In this document: positions 1-8,966 of the stretch, piece by piece
Layout: each line of letters opens with the position of its first letter
Numbering within the stretch: the first letter of the stretch is position 1
DNA from: DATCMH01 sp036563505
Lineage (GTDB): Bacteria > Pseudomonadota > Alphaproteobacteria > Rhizobiales > Beijerinckiaceae
DNA: 64,000 bases
NCBI GenBank assembly: GCA_036563505.1
Contig: DATCMH010000015.1
Location: forward strand, 62,001 to 126,000
Direction of reading: 5' to 3'
The notes under the pieces: model-generated
What the model was told of the DNA's origin: nothing
The model's input: the letters and a program-made list of their open reading frames with translations, nothing else
The model's database searches: none
Translations under genes and position numbers: made by a program

Positions 1-1883
1 CCTTCCCGACGGTGTTGCTCATCGCGACGATGCTGCGGCTCGCGCTCAACCTCGCCTCGACGCGCCTCATCCTGGCGCACGGGCACGAAGGCACGGCGGC
101 GGCCGGCCACGTCATCGAGGCCTTCGGCAAGTTCGTGATGGGCGGCAACTTCGTGATCGGGGTGATCGTCTTCGCGATCCTGATCATCGTGAACTTCGTC
201 GTCATCACGAAGGGCTCGGGCCGCATCGCCGAGGTCGCCGCCCGTTTCACCCTCGACGCCCTGCCCGGCAAGCAGATGGCGATCGACGCCGATCTCTCGG
301 CGGGCCTCATCGACGAGAAGGCGGCGCGCGAGCGCCGCAAGGCGCTCGAGGACGAGGCGAGCTTCTACGGCGCCATGGACGGCGCCTCGAAATTCGTGCG
401 CGGCGACGCAGTGGCGGCGCTCCTCATCACCTTCATCAACGTGGTCGGCGGCATCATCATCGGCGTCGCGCAGCAGTCGATGAGTTTCTCCGCCGCCGCC
501 AAGACCTACACCCTGCTCACCGTCGGCGACGGCCTCGTCTCCCAGGTGCCGGCCCTCATCGTCTCGACGGCGGCGGGTCTCCTCGTCTCGAAGGCGGGCG
601 TGCGCGGGGCCGCCGACAAGGCGCTGGGCAAGCAGCTCTCGAACTACCCGAAGGCGCTCGGAATGTCGGCGGGCGTGATGGGCGTGATCGGCCTCCTCCC
701 CGGCATTCCCATGCTGCCCTTCCTGACGCTGGCCGGCGGGGCGGGCTACCTCGCCTGGAAGCTCGATCGGGTGGTGAAGAGCCGTCCCCCGGAAACCGCC
801 GCGGACGGCACGCCCGTCGACCCCGCCGCGGCGGCGGGCTCTCGGGACGAGCCGATCACCGACGTCCTCAAGTTGGACGACCTGAAGGTGGAGATCGGCT
901 ACGCGCTCCTGCCCCTCGTCAACGGCGAGGGCGGCGCCGACCGGCTGACCGAACAGATCAAGGCCCTGCGCCGCCAGCTCGCCGCGGAGATGGGCTTCGT
1001 CATGCCCTCCGTCCGGCTCCTCGACAACGTGCAGCTCGAGGCGAATGCCTACGTCATCCGCGTGAAGGAGATCGAGGCGGGCACGGGCACGATCTTCCCC
1101 AACCTCTTCATGGCCATGGATCCCATGGGCGGCCAAGTGCAGCTGCCCGGTCACCACATGCTGGAGCCCACCTTCGGCCTGCCCGCGACCTGGATCGACG
1201 CGGGGCTGCGCGACGAGGCGCAGATGCGCGGCTACACGGTCGTCGATGCCGCGACCGTGCTCTCGACGCACCTGACGGAGTCGATTAAGGCCCACATGGC
1301 CGAGCTTCTCTCCCATGTCGAAGTGCAGAAGCTCCTGAAAGAGCTTCCGAAGGAGCACACCGATCTCCTCAAGGAGATCGTACCGAGCCAGATCTCGACC
1401 ACGGGCATCCAGCGCGTGCTGCAGACCCTCCTGATGGAGCGCGTGTCGATTCGCGACCTCGGCGCGGTGGTCGAGGCGATCTCGGAGGTGGCGGGCAGCG
1501 TGAAGAGCCCGCGGGACATGGTCGAGCACGTGCGCGCGCGGCTCGCCCGCCAGATCTGCGCCCAGCACACGGCGCCGGGCGGGCACCTGCCGATCATTAC
1601 GCTCTCGCCGGCCTGGGAGCAGTCCTTCCTCGAAGCCATCGTCGGCCAGGGCGAGGAGCGGCACCTCGCCATGCAGCCGTCACGGTTGACGGAGTTCGTC
1701 CACGCGGTGCGCGACCGCTTCGAGGATGCGGCGCGCCAGGGCGAGATGCCGGTGCTCGTGACCTCGGTTCAGGCCCGGCCCTTCGTGCGCTCCATCATCG
1801 AGCGCTTCCGGCGCGAGACGCCGGTGCTCAGCCAAGGCGAAATCCACCCGCGCGTGCGGCTGAAGACGGTCGGGAGCGTCTGA
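1..1883 (+). CDS. flhA: Flagellar export gate protein FlhA (5' end outside window)
   Basis: FlhA forms the nonameric membrane gate and cytoplasmic docking ring of the flagellar type III export apparatus. The reading frame is already open at the left edge and reads FPTVLLIATML, an internal stretch of FlhA, so roughly the first 70 residues are outside the window. Visible are membrane segments, the FHIPEP-family signature (RIAEVAARFTLD followed by LPGKQMAIDAD), and the long C-terminal cytoplasmic domain that binds chaperone-substrate complexes. The stop is TGA at 1881-1883. It ends 4 bp before the convergent next gene, with no obvious terminator between them. fliI and fliJ lie 3.2-5 kb to the right, so export genes are loosely grouped rather than in one operon. 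Confidence 0.96.
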   Translation, partial: FPTVLLIATMLRLALNLASTRLILAHGHEGTAAAGHVIEAFGKFVMGGNFVIGVIVFAILIIVNFVVITKGSGRIAEVAARFTLDALPGKQMAIDADLSAGLIDEKAARERRKALEDEASFYGAMDGASKFVRGDAVAALLITFINVVGGIIIGVAQQSMSFSAAAKTYTLLTVGDGLVSQVPALIVSTAAGLLVSKAGVRGAADKALGKQLSNYPKALGMSAGVMGVIGLLPGIPMLPFLTLAGGAGYLAWKLDRVVKSRPPETAADGTPVDPAAAAGSRDEPITDVLKLDDLKVEIGYALLPLVNGEGGADRLTEQIKALRRQLAAEMGFVMPSVRLLDNVQLEANAYVIRVKEIEAGTGTIFPNLFMAMDPMGGQVQLPGHHMLEPTFGLPATWIDAGLRDEAQMRGYTVVDAATVLSTHLTESIKAHMAELLSHVEVQKLLKELPKEHTDLLKEIVPSQISTTGIQRVLQTLLMERVSIRDLGAVVEAISEVAGSVKSPRDMVEHVRARLARQICAQHTAPGGHLPIITLSPAWEQSFLEAIVGQGEERHLAMQPSRLTEFVHAVRDRFEDAARQGEMPVLVTSVQARPFVRSIIERFRRETPVLSQGEIHPRVRLKTVGSV

Positions 1884-1887
1884 GCGG

Positions 1888-2883
1888 TTACATCCCGGGC
1901 GGGATCGTCGGCGGGACGACGGCCGTGCGGGTGCGCAGGACCTCGGCGAGGCGCGAGCGCTCGAACAGCACCACGACGACGAGGGAGAAGGCGAGCGGGA
2001 TCAGGAGATAGAACAGGCGAAAGACGAGAAGGGCCGCCAGCACCTGAGCCGCCGGGATGTCCGGCATGGCCTTCAGGAAGATGAGCTCGAACACCCCGAG
2101 CCCGCCGGGCGCGTGGCTCGCCAGGGCCGCGGAGAACGAGGCCAGGAACACCGCGAGGACCACGAAGAAGCCCGGGTTCCCGACTTCCGGCAGGGCGAAA
2201 TAGATGATGCCTGCGGCGCCGATCAGCTCCATCGGCGCCATCACGAGTTGGCGCCCCGTGATCTCGGGCCGCGGATACTCGATCTTGAAGGAGCGGATCA
2301 CGAGCGGCTTGAATCGCAGGATCGAGCCGACGACGTAGATCGCGACGAAGCCCAGCAGCGCGAGGCCGATGAGGCGCGCCGTGGTGGTGTTCGTCAGGAC
2401 ATCCGGCAGGAAGTCGCTCAAGCGGCCCAAAACCTCCGGTTCGAAGGTCAGCACGAGTCCGCCGAGCAGGATGGTGCCCAATCCGAAGGTGAAGGAGCAC
2501 AGGGCCACCAGCACCGCGATCTCGGCCGCCGACAGGCCCTTCGTGCTGTAGGCCCGATAGCGCACCATCGCGCCGGAGAACACCGACGCGCCGATATTGT
2601 GCGAGAGCGCGTAGGTCGTGAAGGAGCACAGGGCGATGAAGGTCCAGGAGATATGCTTCACGCCCAGATGCAGGAGGGCGATCCGGTCGTAGCCGGCGAG
2701 CGCCGCGTAGGCGACGAGCGTGGACAGGGCGGCAAGGGCATATTGATGCCCGCCGATCGCACCGAGGCTGTTGGCGATATCGCGGAACGAGACCGCGTTA
2801 AGTTCCTTGAACAGAAGCCAGAACGAGAAAACGACGGCGGCGAGCCCGATCACGGGCCACACGTACTCAAGCTTGTTCTTCAT
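1888..2883 (-). CDS. Lysylphosphatidylglycerol synthase-like integral membrane protein (UPF0104/YbhN type)
   Basis: A 331-residue polytopic membrane protein of the LPG_synthase_TM/UPF0104 family, which has about eight hydrophobic segments. Family features seen are the SHNIGASVFSGAMVRYRAYS stretch near residues 95-115 and the HAPGGLGVFELIFL motif near residue 260, typical of flippase-type MprF-related membrane domains. No soluble aminoacyl-transferase domain is attached, so lysyl transfer itself is not supported. A role in lipid handling is family-level inference. The start ATG at 2883 gives MKNKLEYVWPVIGL. A longer open frame upstream is arginine- and proline-rich and looks like non-coding readthrough. 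Confidence 0.83.
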   Translation of the reverse strand: MKNKLEYVWPVIGLAAVVFSFWLLFKELNAVSFRDIANSLGAIGGHQYALAALSTLVAYAALAGYDRIALLHLGVKHISWTFIALCSFTTYALSHNIGASVFSGAMVRYRAYSTKGLSAAEIAVLVALCSFTFGLGTILLGGLVLTFEPEVLGRLSDFLPDVLTNTTTARLIGLALLGFVAIYVVGSILRFKPLVIRSFKIEYPRPEITGRQLVMAPMELIGAAGIIYFALPEVGNPGFFVVLAVFLASFSAALASHAPGGLGVFELIFLKAMPDIPAAQVLAALLVFRLFYLLIPLAFSLVVVVLFERSRLAEVLRTRTAVVPPTIPPGM

Positions 2884-2987
2884 ACCGACGTCTGCCTGCC
2901 CCTTGTCGGCTCCTCTGTGCCCGAGCCATCCCGTCGCTGCAAGGCCGACTCTCGGCCAACGCAAGGCTCCGCGCCGGTTGCGAGCCG

Positions 2988-3863
2988 CTAGAGAGCTTTC
3001 TCGTCGAGCCAGTCGACGATCGTCCGCGCCACGCCCTCGGCTCCGATGTCGAGGTGGAGGTAGTGGCCGAGGCCCTCGAAGGTCCGGTGCCCGGCCCCAT
3101 GGTACAGAGCAGTGCGCAGCGTCGAGGGGCGCCACACGAGCCGGTCGTCGGTGCCGCCGAGGACGAGAGTCGGCACGCCGACGAAGGCCGCCGAGGCGAT
3201 CGGGGCCGGAACATGCGCGTCGGCCAGCGCCGCGGGCGCCTCAGGGGTCATTCGCCCCGCGTAGCGCGCGGCCGTCTCCGGCGGCAGCCCTTCGGAGAAC
3301 AGGATGCGATGGTTGGCCGCCACGATCGGTTGCCGCTTGCCCGCCGCCGACCCGGCGAGAGCCTCCAGCCAGATCATGGGATCGGTGAGGGCGAGCCGCG
3401 GCCCGACGAACAGGAGACCCTCGGGCGGGAGCGATGCCATGAGGACGAGGCCGCGCATCGACACGCGACCGAGGAGCCGCTGCTCGAACAGTCCCCCGAG
3501 GGAATGGGCGACGATCACCGGGGGTTCGTCGAAGTTGCGCAGCACGCGGCGCAGGTCGGCGAGGTAATCGTCGAGACGCGTCTCGCGCAGGCTCTCGCGG
3601 CCCTTGCTCGCCCCGTGCCCGCGCAGGCTGAACGCTGTCGAGGCACGGCCGCGCCGGGCCAGGTAGGGCATCAGGATCTCGGCCCAGGTCCAGGCGCCGC
3701 CGAAGGCGCCGTGGACGAAGAGGATGGGCGGGCGCACGGCCCCGCTCTTTGGCAGCGCCTCGATCATCTCCAGCGCCGGCCCCTCCGCGTCTTGCGCCAG
3801 CATGCGGCGCGCCAGGAACGCCTCGCCCGGAGGCGTCAGGGGAACGACGTTCGAGACCGGCAT
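2988..3863 (-). CDS. Alpha/beta hydrolase
   Basis: A 291-residue alpha/beta-hydrolase-fold protein. The oxyanion region is ILFVHGAFGGAWTW. The nucleophile elbow is VIVAHSLGGLFE (G/A-x-S-x-G with Ser as nucleophile). GGTDDRLVW carries the likely acid residue and GLGHYLHL the catalytic His. The substrate cannot be told from sequence; esterase, lipase or lactonase are all possible. The start ATG at 3863 (MPVSNVVPLTPP) is preferred because the upstream extension is low-complexity and arginine-rich. It lies alone between the LPG-synthase-like gene (105 bp away) and the DUF305 gene (49 bp), on the same strand, so the three may be cotranscribed. Confidence 0.85.
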   Translation of the reverse strand: MPVSNVVPLTPPGEAFLARRMLAQDAEGPALEMIEALPKSGAVRPPILFVHGAFGGAWTWAEILMPYLARRGRASTAFSLRGHGASKGRESLRETRLDDYLADLRRVLRNFDEPPVIVAHSLGGLFEQRLLGRVSMRGLVLMASLPPEGLLFVGPRLALTDPMIWLEALAGSAAGKRQPIVAANHRILFSEGLPPETAARYAGRMTPEAPAALADAHVPAPIASAAFVGVPTLVLGGTDDRLVWRPSTLRTALYHGAGHRTFEGLGHYLHLDIGAEGVARTIVDWLDEKAL

Positions 3864-3912
3864 GCGCGGCGCGCTTTCCCTTCGATGTTGAAGACGCGAC
3901 GGGGACCGCCCG

Positions 3913-4350
3913 TCACAGACCCTTGCGCTTGAGCAGCGCCTGCATCTGCGCGACCTTGCGCTCCTGGGCCGCGATGACCCCTTCGGCGAGCCGGCGCACC
4001 TCCGGATCCTTACCATGCTGGAGGACAACGCGCGCCATGTCGGCGGCGCCTTGATGATGCGGAATCATGGCCCGCAGGAAATCGGCCTCCGGATCGCCCG
4101 AGAGCGGCGTGGCCACCGCTTGGTGCATGCGCTGATGGGCCGTGCGGAAGGCTGCGGTCGCCGGGCTTTCGGCCGGGGTCGCGGTCGCCGGCTCGCCGGT
4201 CTGACGGCCCTGGCGGTCGCCGTCGCCGCCCGTGGTCCGGTCGACTTCGGTCTGCGCGGGCGCTGGGGCGGAGCCGGCAGGACCGCCCTGGGCCAGAGCC
4301 GCCGAAGCGAGGCTCATCGTCGAGAGGAGCGCGAGGGCGAGACGGACCAT
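3913..4350 (-). CDS. DUF305 family secreted protein
   Basis: A 145-residue exported protein. An N-terminal signal peptide (MVRLALALLSTMSLASAALAQ) is followed by a Gly/Ala/Pro-rich linker and a four-helix DUF305 domain with the hallmark MIPHHQGAADMARVV. The paired His residues of this family are proposed to bind metal (often copper), but the biochemical role is unsettled. The start at 4350 is chosen because AAGGAG lies about 8 nt upstream and the signal peptide begins exactly there; an in-frame start at 4419 would bury the signal peptide. It is divergent from the GNAT gene at 4418, so both promoters share about 67 bp. Confidence 0.86.
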   Translation of the reverse strand: MVRLALALLSTMSLASAALAQGGPAGSAPAPAQTEVDRTTGGDGDRQGRQTGEPATATPAESPATAAFRTAHQRMHQAVATPLSGDPEADFLRAMIPHHQGAADMARVVLQHGKDPEVRRLAEGVIAAQERKVAQMQALLKRKGL

Positions 4351-4417
4351 GGCGAGGCTCCTTCGCGGACGCGGGTCGGCGTTGACTTTCCGGGAGAGTG
4401 CTTCCTCCATAACGCCC

Positions 4418-5083
4418 ATGCGAAGCTTTGGTTTTCCGAAACTGGCGCGGGGGCGCCCGGCCGAGTCGTCGCGGCGGCGGACGCGGCCGATCCTCGCGGA
4501 CGGCTATACCGACGTCGCCCCGGGCAAGGTCGCCACGGTCGTCACCTACCTGGAGATGCGCGCCCGGCCGGGCGGGACGGGCTCTTCTCTGCCACCGGGT
4601 TGCAGCCTGGAGCCGATCGGAGCCGATCCGGCGCGCTACCGGGCGCTGTTCAGGGCCGTGGGCGAGCCATGGCTCTGGTTCAGCCGCCTCGTCATGCCGG
4701 AGACGAGCCTTGCCGCGCTCCTCGCCGACCCGCGCGTTCACGCCTTCGCACTGCGCCAGGATGGGCGGGATGTCGGCTTGTTGGAGCTGGATTTCCGTCG
4801 CGGCGAGGAGGCGGAACTCGCTTTCTTCGGGCTCATCCCGGATCGCGTCGGCTCAGGGCTCGGTCGGGCCTTGATGAGGGAGGCCCTCACGCGTGCCTTC
4901 GCGGCGCCGATCCAGCGGCTGACCGTGCACACCTGCACGCTCGACCATCCGGCCGCGCTGGGCTTCTACATCCGGTCGGGTTTCGTGCCGGTCAAGCGCG
5001 CGGTCGAGATCGCCGACGATCCGCGCCTTCTCGGTCAGCTGCCGCTGGAGGCGGCGCCGCATCACCCCGTGATGCGGCCTTGA
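4418..5083 (+). CDS. GNAT family N-acetyltransferase
   Basis: A 221-residue acetyltransferase of the GNAT superfamily, transferring an acetyl group from acetyl-CoA to an amine substrate that cannot be identified here. The acetyl-CoA-binding motif A is seen as FFGLIPDRVGSGLGRALM, with the R/Q-x-x-G-x-G pattern, followed by the C-terminal strand region HPAALGFYIRSGFVPVKR that is typical of the fold. ATG at 4418 gives MRSFGFPKLARG. The longer open frame to the left overlaps the divergent DUF305 gene and is rejected. It ends 13 bp before the convergent fliJ stop. Confidence 0.87.
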   Translation: MRSFGFPKLARGRPAESSRRRTRPILADGYTDVAPGKVATVVTYLEMRARPGGTGSSLPPGCSLEPIGADPARYRALFRAVGEPWLWFSRLVMPETSLAALLADPRVHAFALRQDGRDVGLLELDFRRGEEAELAFFGLIPDRVGSGLGRALMREALTRAFAAPIQRLTVHTCTLDHPAALGFYIRSGFVPVKRAVEIADDPRLLGQLPLEAAPHHPVMRP

Positions 5084-5096
5084 GCGCCGTCCGGCT

Positions 5097-5513
5097 CTAG
5101 AGGCCGGCGCGCGCGGCGCGAGCGAGGCCGATCTGGTTCATCGCGGCCTGCTCCCGGGCGTTGTCGAGGGCCCGCTCGGCGGTGCGCTCGCGATCCTCGA
5201 GGATCTCGACCTTCTTGAGTTCCTCGAACGCCCCGCCGAGGGCCGCCTTGGCCTCGTCGAGTTGGTCCTGCAGGTCCTGCGCCGAGCGGCGCAGGTTGTC
5301 GCGCCGCTGCTTGGCGGCCCGGGCGTAGGTCGGGTAGGCGAAGTGCCCCGGATCCGAGATCCCGGCCTTCTGCTCCTCCGAAGCGATCTCCCGGTCGAGA
5401 TCGACCGCCATGCGATCGAAATCGGCGATCATCATCTCGATCTGCGTGACCCGTCGACGTTTCTCGTCGACCTGGAAACGCTTCAAGCGGATGAGCGTCT
5501 CTCGCGACTTCAT
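5097..5513 (-). CDS. fliJ: Flagellar export chaperone FliJ
   Basis: A 138-residue, almost wholly alpha-helical, charged coiled-coil protein. It directly follows fliI on the same strand, the usual fliI-fliJ arrangement. FliJ is the central stalk of the FliI ATPase ring and couples it to FlhA. Heptad-like regions run from about residue 5 to 125. ATG at 5513 is chosen because AGGAGG sits 8 nt upstream; a GTG at 5522 overlaps that ribosome-binding site and is unlikely. FliJ is poorly conserved, so the name rests on size, coiled-coil character and neighbours. Confidence 0.84.
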   Translation of the reverse strand: MKSRETLIRLKRFQVDEKRRRVTQIEMMIADFDRMAVDLDREIASEEQKAGISDPGHFAYPTYARAAKQRRDNLRRSAQDLQDQLDEAKAALGGAFEELKKVEILEDRERTAERALDNAREQAAMNQIGLARAARAGL

Positions 5514-5551
5514 CGTGTCCACCTCCTGCGCCGTGACCCGCGAGACGGCGT

Positions 5552-6931
5552 TCAGCCGTCACTGAGGATCCGTGCGAGACGGGCATAACCATCGCCGATG
5601 GAGGTTGACTCTTCCTTACCCTGCGCGAGGAAGGCGTCGAGCGCCGGAAAGAGGCGGATCGCCTCGTCCACCTCGGCCGACGCGCCGGCCCGGTAGGCGC
5701 CGAGCCGGATGAGTTCCTCCATGTCGGCATAGGTGGCGAGCACCTGCCGCGCCTGACGCACCACCGGCCAATAGGCGGGGTCGCAGGAGCGGGGCATGGT
5801 GCGCGAAACGGATCTGAGCACGTTGATGGCCGGATAGCGCCCGCGCTCGGCGATCGCCCGCTCCATCACGATATGGCCGTCGAGGATGCCGCGCACCGCG
5901 TCCGCCACCGGCTCGTTGTGGTCGTCGCCTTCGACGAGCACCGTAAAGAGGCCCGTCACCGTCCCCTCCCCCGGCCCGGGGCCGGCCCGCTCGAGGAGCC
6001 GCGGCAGTTCGTTGAACACCGTCGGCGTGTAGCCCTTGGCGGTGGGCGGCTCGCCGGCGGCGAGGCCGATATCGCGCTGGGCCATAGCGAAGCGCGTGAT
6101 CGAGTCGATCATGCACAGCACCGAGGCGCCCTGATCGCGAAAATACTCTGCGAGAGAAAGGGTCAGATAGGCCGCGTTGCGGCGCATCAGGGCCGGCTCG
6201 TCGGAAGTCGCCACGACCACGACCGAGCGGGCGAGGCCTGCCGCGCCGAGATCGTCCTGCAAGAACTCCTGCACCTCGCGGCCGCGCTCGCCGACGAGCC
6301 CGATCACCGCGACGTCCGCGGCGGTGAAGCGCGCGAGCATCGAGAGCAGCACCGACTTGCCGACGCCGGAGCCGGCGAAGATGCCCATGCGCTGCCCCGA
6401 GCACATGGTGAGAAAGGTGTTGAGTGCCCGCACGCCGAGATCGAGCGGGGCGCCGACCCTCCGGCGGGCGTGGGCCGGCGGCGGATCGGCGCGGAAGGGA
6501 TAGCTCGCGGGGCCAAGCGGCAGAGGGCCGAGGCCGTCGATGGGTCGGCCCAGGGCGTCCACGACCCGGCCGAGCCAGGCCGGGGTCGGCCTCACCCCGC
6601 CGGCCTCGGCGCGAACGTAGGCCGCGCAGCCGCGGCGAACGCCTTCGAGGGAGCCGAAGGGCATGGCGAGCGCCCGATCGCCGGAGAAGCCGATCACCTC
6701 GCACGGCACGAGGGCGCCGCCGTCGATCGCGACGTCAAGCCGGCCACCGAGGCGCATGGCGCCGACGGGACCTGAGACTTCCACCAGAAGGCCGCGCACC
6801 GCCGAGACCCGACCATACACGTCGAGCGTCTCGATCGCTTCGACGGCCGCGCGGGCTGCGGCGAGACGGCTTTCTTTTTTCTCTCTCACCCGGCCTCCGA
6901 TCAACGTTTCGTTTACCGGCCTCGTTAACAC
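5552..6931 (-). CDS. fliI: Flagellar type III export ATPase FliI
   Basis: The cytoplasmic ATPase of flagellar protein export, homologous to the F1 beta subunit. Visible are the N-terminal beta-barrel region with GLLVEVSGPVGAMRLG, the Walker A GIFAGSGVGKSVLL, the Walker B region SVLCMIDSITRFAMAQRD, and a C-terminal helical domain. Up to 459 residues are open from GTG 6931, but the frame only becomes FliI-like after about residue 15. GTG at 6889, with GGAGG 4 nt upstream, is a credible alternative (445 aa, near the family norm). It is divergent from ctrA, with a roughly 300-bp shared control region. Confidence 0.94.
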   Translation of the reverse strand: MLTRPVNETLIGGRVREKKESRLAAARAAVEAIETLDVYGRVSAVRGLLVEVSGPVGAMRLGGRLDVAIDGGALVPCEVIGFSGDRALAMPFGSLEGVRRGCAAYVRAEAGGVRPTPAWLGRVVDALGRPIDGLGPLPLGPASYPFRADPPPAHARRRVGAPLDLGVRALNTFLTMCSGQRMGIFAGSGVGKSVLLSMLARFTAADVAVIGLVGERGREVQEFLQDDLGAAGLARSVVVVATSDEPALMRRNAAYLTLSLAEYFRDQGASVLCMIDSITRFAMAQRDIGLAAGEPPTAKGYTPTVFNELPRLLERAGPGPGEGTVTGLFTVLVEGDDHNEPVADAVRGILDGHIVMERAIAERGRYPAINVLRSVSRTMPRSCDPAYWPVVRQARQVLATYADMEELIRLGAYRAGASAEVDEAIRLFPALDAFLAQGKEESTSIGDGYARLARILSDG

Positions 6932-7242
6932 TGGACAAGCCGACCTCCCAGCCGTCCCGGATGGGAGAAGGTGCGAGTCGTGAGAGTCGCTTAAACGGTT
7001 TTCTTCACGTCACGCTCGAAGCGTATGTCGACCGAGAAACCACACTGGTCCAGCAATTTACGTCGATTCGTCGAAGTTTCGGCGAGTTTCGCTTGCGCAC
7101 CGGAATCAGGTTTTGTTAACCATTCGGTCATAGCGTTTCGAGTCGGAAGAAGAAGGGCGGTTGCCGCGCATCCGGGACGGTGCGGGGCAAGCGGGCGGCG
7201 AAGCCGTGCCCGTGGGCTCGAGGGCTAGGCTGGGGATCGATC
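6932..7242. promoter_or_regulatory. Divergent fliI/ctrA control region with GANTC sites and a CtrA-type half-site
   Basis: This 311-bp non-coding stretch separates fliI and ctrA. It contains four GANTC sequences (6975-6979, 6984-6988, 7065-7069, 7140-7144), the target of the cell-cycle methyltransferase CcrM in alphaproteobacteria, where about one would be expected by chance. A TTAACCAT element at 7116-7123 matches the CtrA half-site. It is AT-richer than its surroundings. This fits methylation-timed, autoregulated ctrA transcription as known in Caulobacter. The exact promoter positions were not resolved. Confidence 0.6.
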
Positions 7243-7944
7243 ATGCGCGTACTTCTCATCGAAGACGACAGCGCTACCGCGCAGAGCATCGAGCTGATGC
7301 TCAAGTCCGAGAACTTCAACACCTACACCACGGACTTGGGCGAGGAGGGTGTCGACCTCGGCAAGCTCTACGACTACGACATCATCCTTCTCGACCTGAA
7401 CCTGCCCGACATGTCGGGCTACGAGGTGCTCAGGTCGCTTCGCGTCGCCAAGGTGAAGACCCCGATCCTGATCCTGTCGGGGCTGGCTGGCATCGAGGAC
7501 AAGGTGAAGGGGTTGGGCTTCGGGGCTGACGACTACCTCACCAAGCCGTTCCACAAGGACGAGCTCGTGGCGCGCATCCACGCCATCGTGCGGCGGTCGA
7601 AGGGTCACGCCCAGTCGGTCATCACCACGGGCGACCTCGTGGTCAACCTCGACACCAAGACGGTGGAGGTTGCTGCGAACCGGGTGCATCTGACCGGCAA
7701 GGAGTACCAGATGCTGGAGCTCCTCTCCCTGCGCAAAGGCACGACGCTCACCAAGGAGATGTTCCTCAACCATCTCTACGGCGGCATGGACGAGCCGGAG
7801 CTCAAGATCATCGACGTGTTCATCTGCAAGCTCAGGAAGAAGCTCGCGAACGCCTCTCAGGGCAAGAACTACATCGAGACCGTGTGGGGCCGCGGCTACG
7901 TGCTGCGCGAGCCCTCCGACATGGACGACCGCATCGCGGTCTGA
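7243..7944 (+). CDS. ctrA: Cell-cycle response regulator CtrA
   Basis: A 233-residue OmpR-type response regulator. An N-terminal receiver domain begins MRVLLIEDDSATAQS, with the phosphorylated Asp at position 51 in IILLDLNLPD, as in Caulobacter CtrA. It is followed by a winged-helix DNA-binding domain with LTGKEYQMLELLSLRKGTT and the VWGRGYVLRE wing. The GKEYQMLELL helix is highly specific to CtrA. CtrA controls flagellar, chemotaxis, cell-division and DNA-methylation genes and receives phosphate from ChpT, encoded 6 kb to the right. The start ATG at 7243 gives the canonical N-terminus. A strong terminator follows 25 bp after the stop. Confidence 0.97.
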   Translation: MRVLLIEDDSATAQSIELMLKSENFNTYTTDLGEEGVDLGKLYDYDIILLDLNLPDMSGYEVLRSLRVAKVKTPILILSGLAGIEDKVKGLGFGADDYLTKPFHKDELVARIHAIVRRSKGHAQSVITTGDLVVNLDTKTVEVAANRVHLTGKEYQMLELLSLRKGTTLTKEMFLNHLYGGMDEPELKIIDVFICKLRKKLANASQGKNYIETVWGRGYVLREPSDMDDRIAV

Positions 7945-7970
7945 CCCACCCTCCCCCTCGACGGCGACCA

Positions 7971-7992
7971 ACCCCGCTTCGGCGGGGTTTTT
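7971..7992 (+). terminator. Rho-independent terminator of ctrA
   Basis: A perfect 6-bp GC stem CCCCGC/GCGGGG (7972-7977 and 7982-7987) closes a TTCG tetraloop and is followed by five Ts (7988-7992). It lies 27 bp after the ctrA stop and oriented for it. The convergent cheR gene ends 116 bp beyond. Confidence 0.88.
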
Positions 7993-8108
7993 CGTTGGTT
8001 CGTGGGAAAGTGGCGTGTCGCAGTGTTCGGGCTGCCGCAGAGCCTGGGGACGATCCTTAGACGCCTTTCGCGGCGCGAGAGGCACCGGCCCAATACGGCC
8101 GCCGAGCC

Positions 8109-8966
8109 TCAGCGGCTCGCCGCGACCCGGAGCGCCGGCATGGCGGGGGCGTCGGCCTTCGCGCGAACGTAGAGGCCGCGGTGATCGGGATGGGGGCTGA
8201 GCGCGTCGGTCAAGCCGATGACCGTTTCCGCCGCGCCGAGGAGCACCGCGCCGTCGGGGGCGAGCGCGGCGCCGAGGCGCTTCAAGACATCCGCCTTGGT
8301 CGCGGCGTCGAAATAGATCAGGACGTTGCGGCAGTAGATCAGATCGAAGGTGCCGAGCGGCCCGAAATCGCGGATTAGGTTGAGCGGGCGGTAGCTCACC
8401 ATGGAGCGGATCGCTGGCGCGATCTGCCATTGGTCGCCGACCTGCGTGAAATACTTGAGCAGGAGCTGGATCGGCAGGCCGCGCTGCACCTCGAACTGGC
8501 TGTAGAGGCCGGCTTTGGCCTTCTCCAGCACCTCGACGGAGAGATCGGTGCCGAGGATCTCGACGTTCCAGCCCGCGAGGCGCGGTGCCATCTCGCTCAG
8601 GATTATCGCGAGCGAATAGGGCTCCTGGCCGGTCGAGGCGGCCGCGCACCAGATGCGCAAGCGCTTCGTGCCGGCCCGGGCCGCGAGCATGCGCGGCATG
8701 AGCACGTCGCGAAAGAGGTCGAAGGGCGTCTTGTCGCGGAAGAAGAAGGTTTCGTTGGTCGTCATCGCCTCGATGACGTCCCGCTCGAGCGTGGTGTTGC
8801 GGCCGAGGCGCACCTCGGCGATAAGCGCCGACAGGGAAGCCAGGCTGGCGCGCCGGCAGATCGGCCCGAGGCGGCTCTCGACGAGGTAGCGCTTCTCCGG
8901 GGTCAGCGCGAGGCCGGACCGCGTCTTGAGGAAGCTCCGCAGGAACTCAAAATCGGCGTCGGTCAC
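8109..8966 (-). CDS. cheR: Chemotaxis protein methyltransferase CheR
   Basis: A 285-residue S-adenosylmethionine-dependent methyltransferase that methylates glutamates on chemoreceptors. An N-terminal helical CheR_N domain (residues about 5-60) precedes MTTNETFFFRD, the SAM-binding loop IWCAAASTGQEPYSLA, the acidic GTDLS, and FDLIYCRNVLIYFD. Its ATG overlaps the cheB stop by 4 bp (8963-8966), so the two are translationally coupled, making a methylation/demethylation pair. It is the last gene of the minus-strand chpT-che series. Confidence 0.96.
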   Translation of the reverse strand: MTDADFEFLRSFLKTRSGLALTPEKRYLVESRLGPICRRASLASLSALIAEVRLGRNTTLERDVIEAMTTNETFFFRDKTPFDLFRDVLMPRMLAARAGTKRLRIWCAAASTGQEPYSLAIILSEMAPRLAGWNVEILGTDLSVEVLEKAKAGLYSQFEVQRGLPIQLLLKYFTQVGDQWQIAPAIRSMVSYRPLNLIRDFGPLGTFDLIYCRNVLIYFDAATKADVLKRLGAALAPDGAVLLGAAETVIGLTDALSPHPDHRGLYVRAKADAPAMPALRVAASR

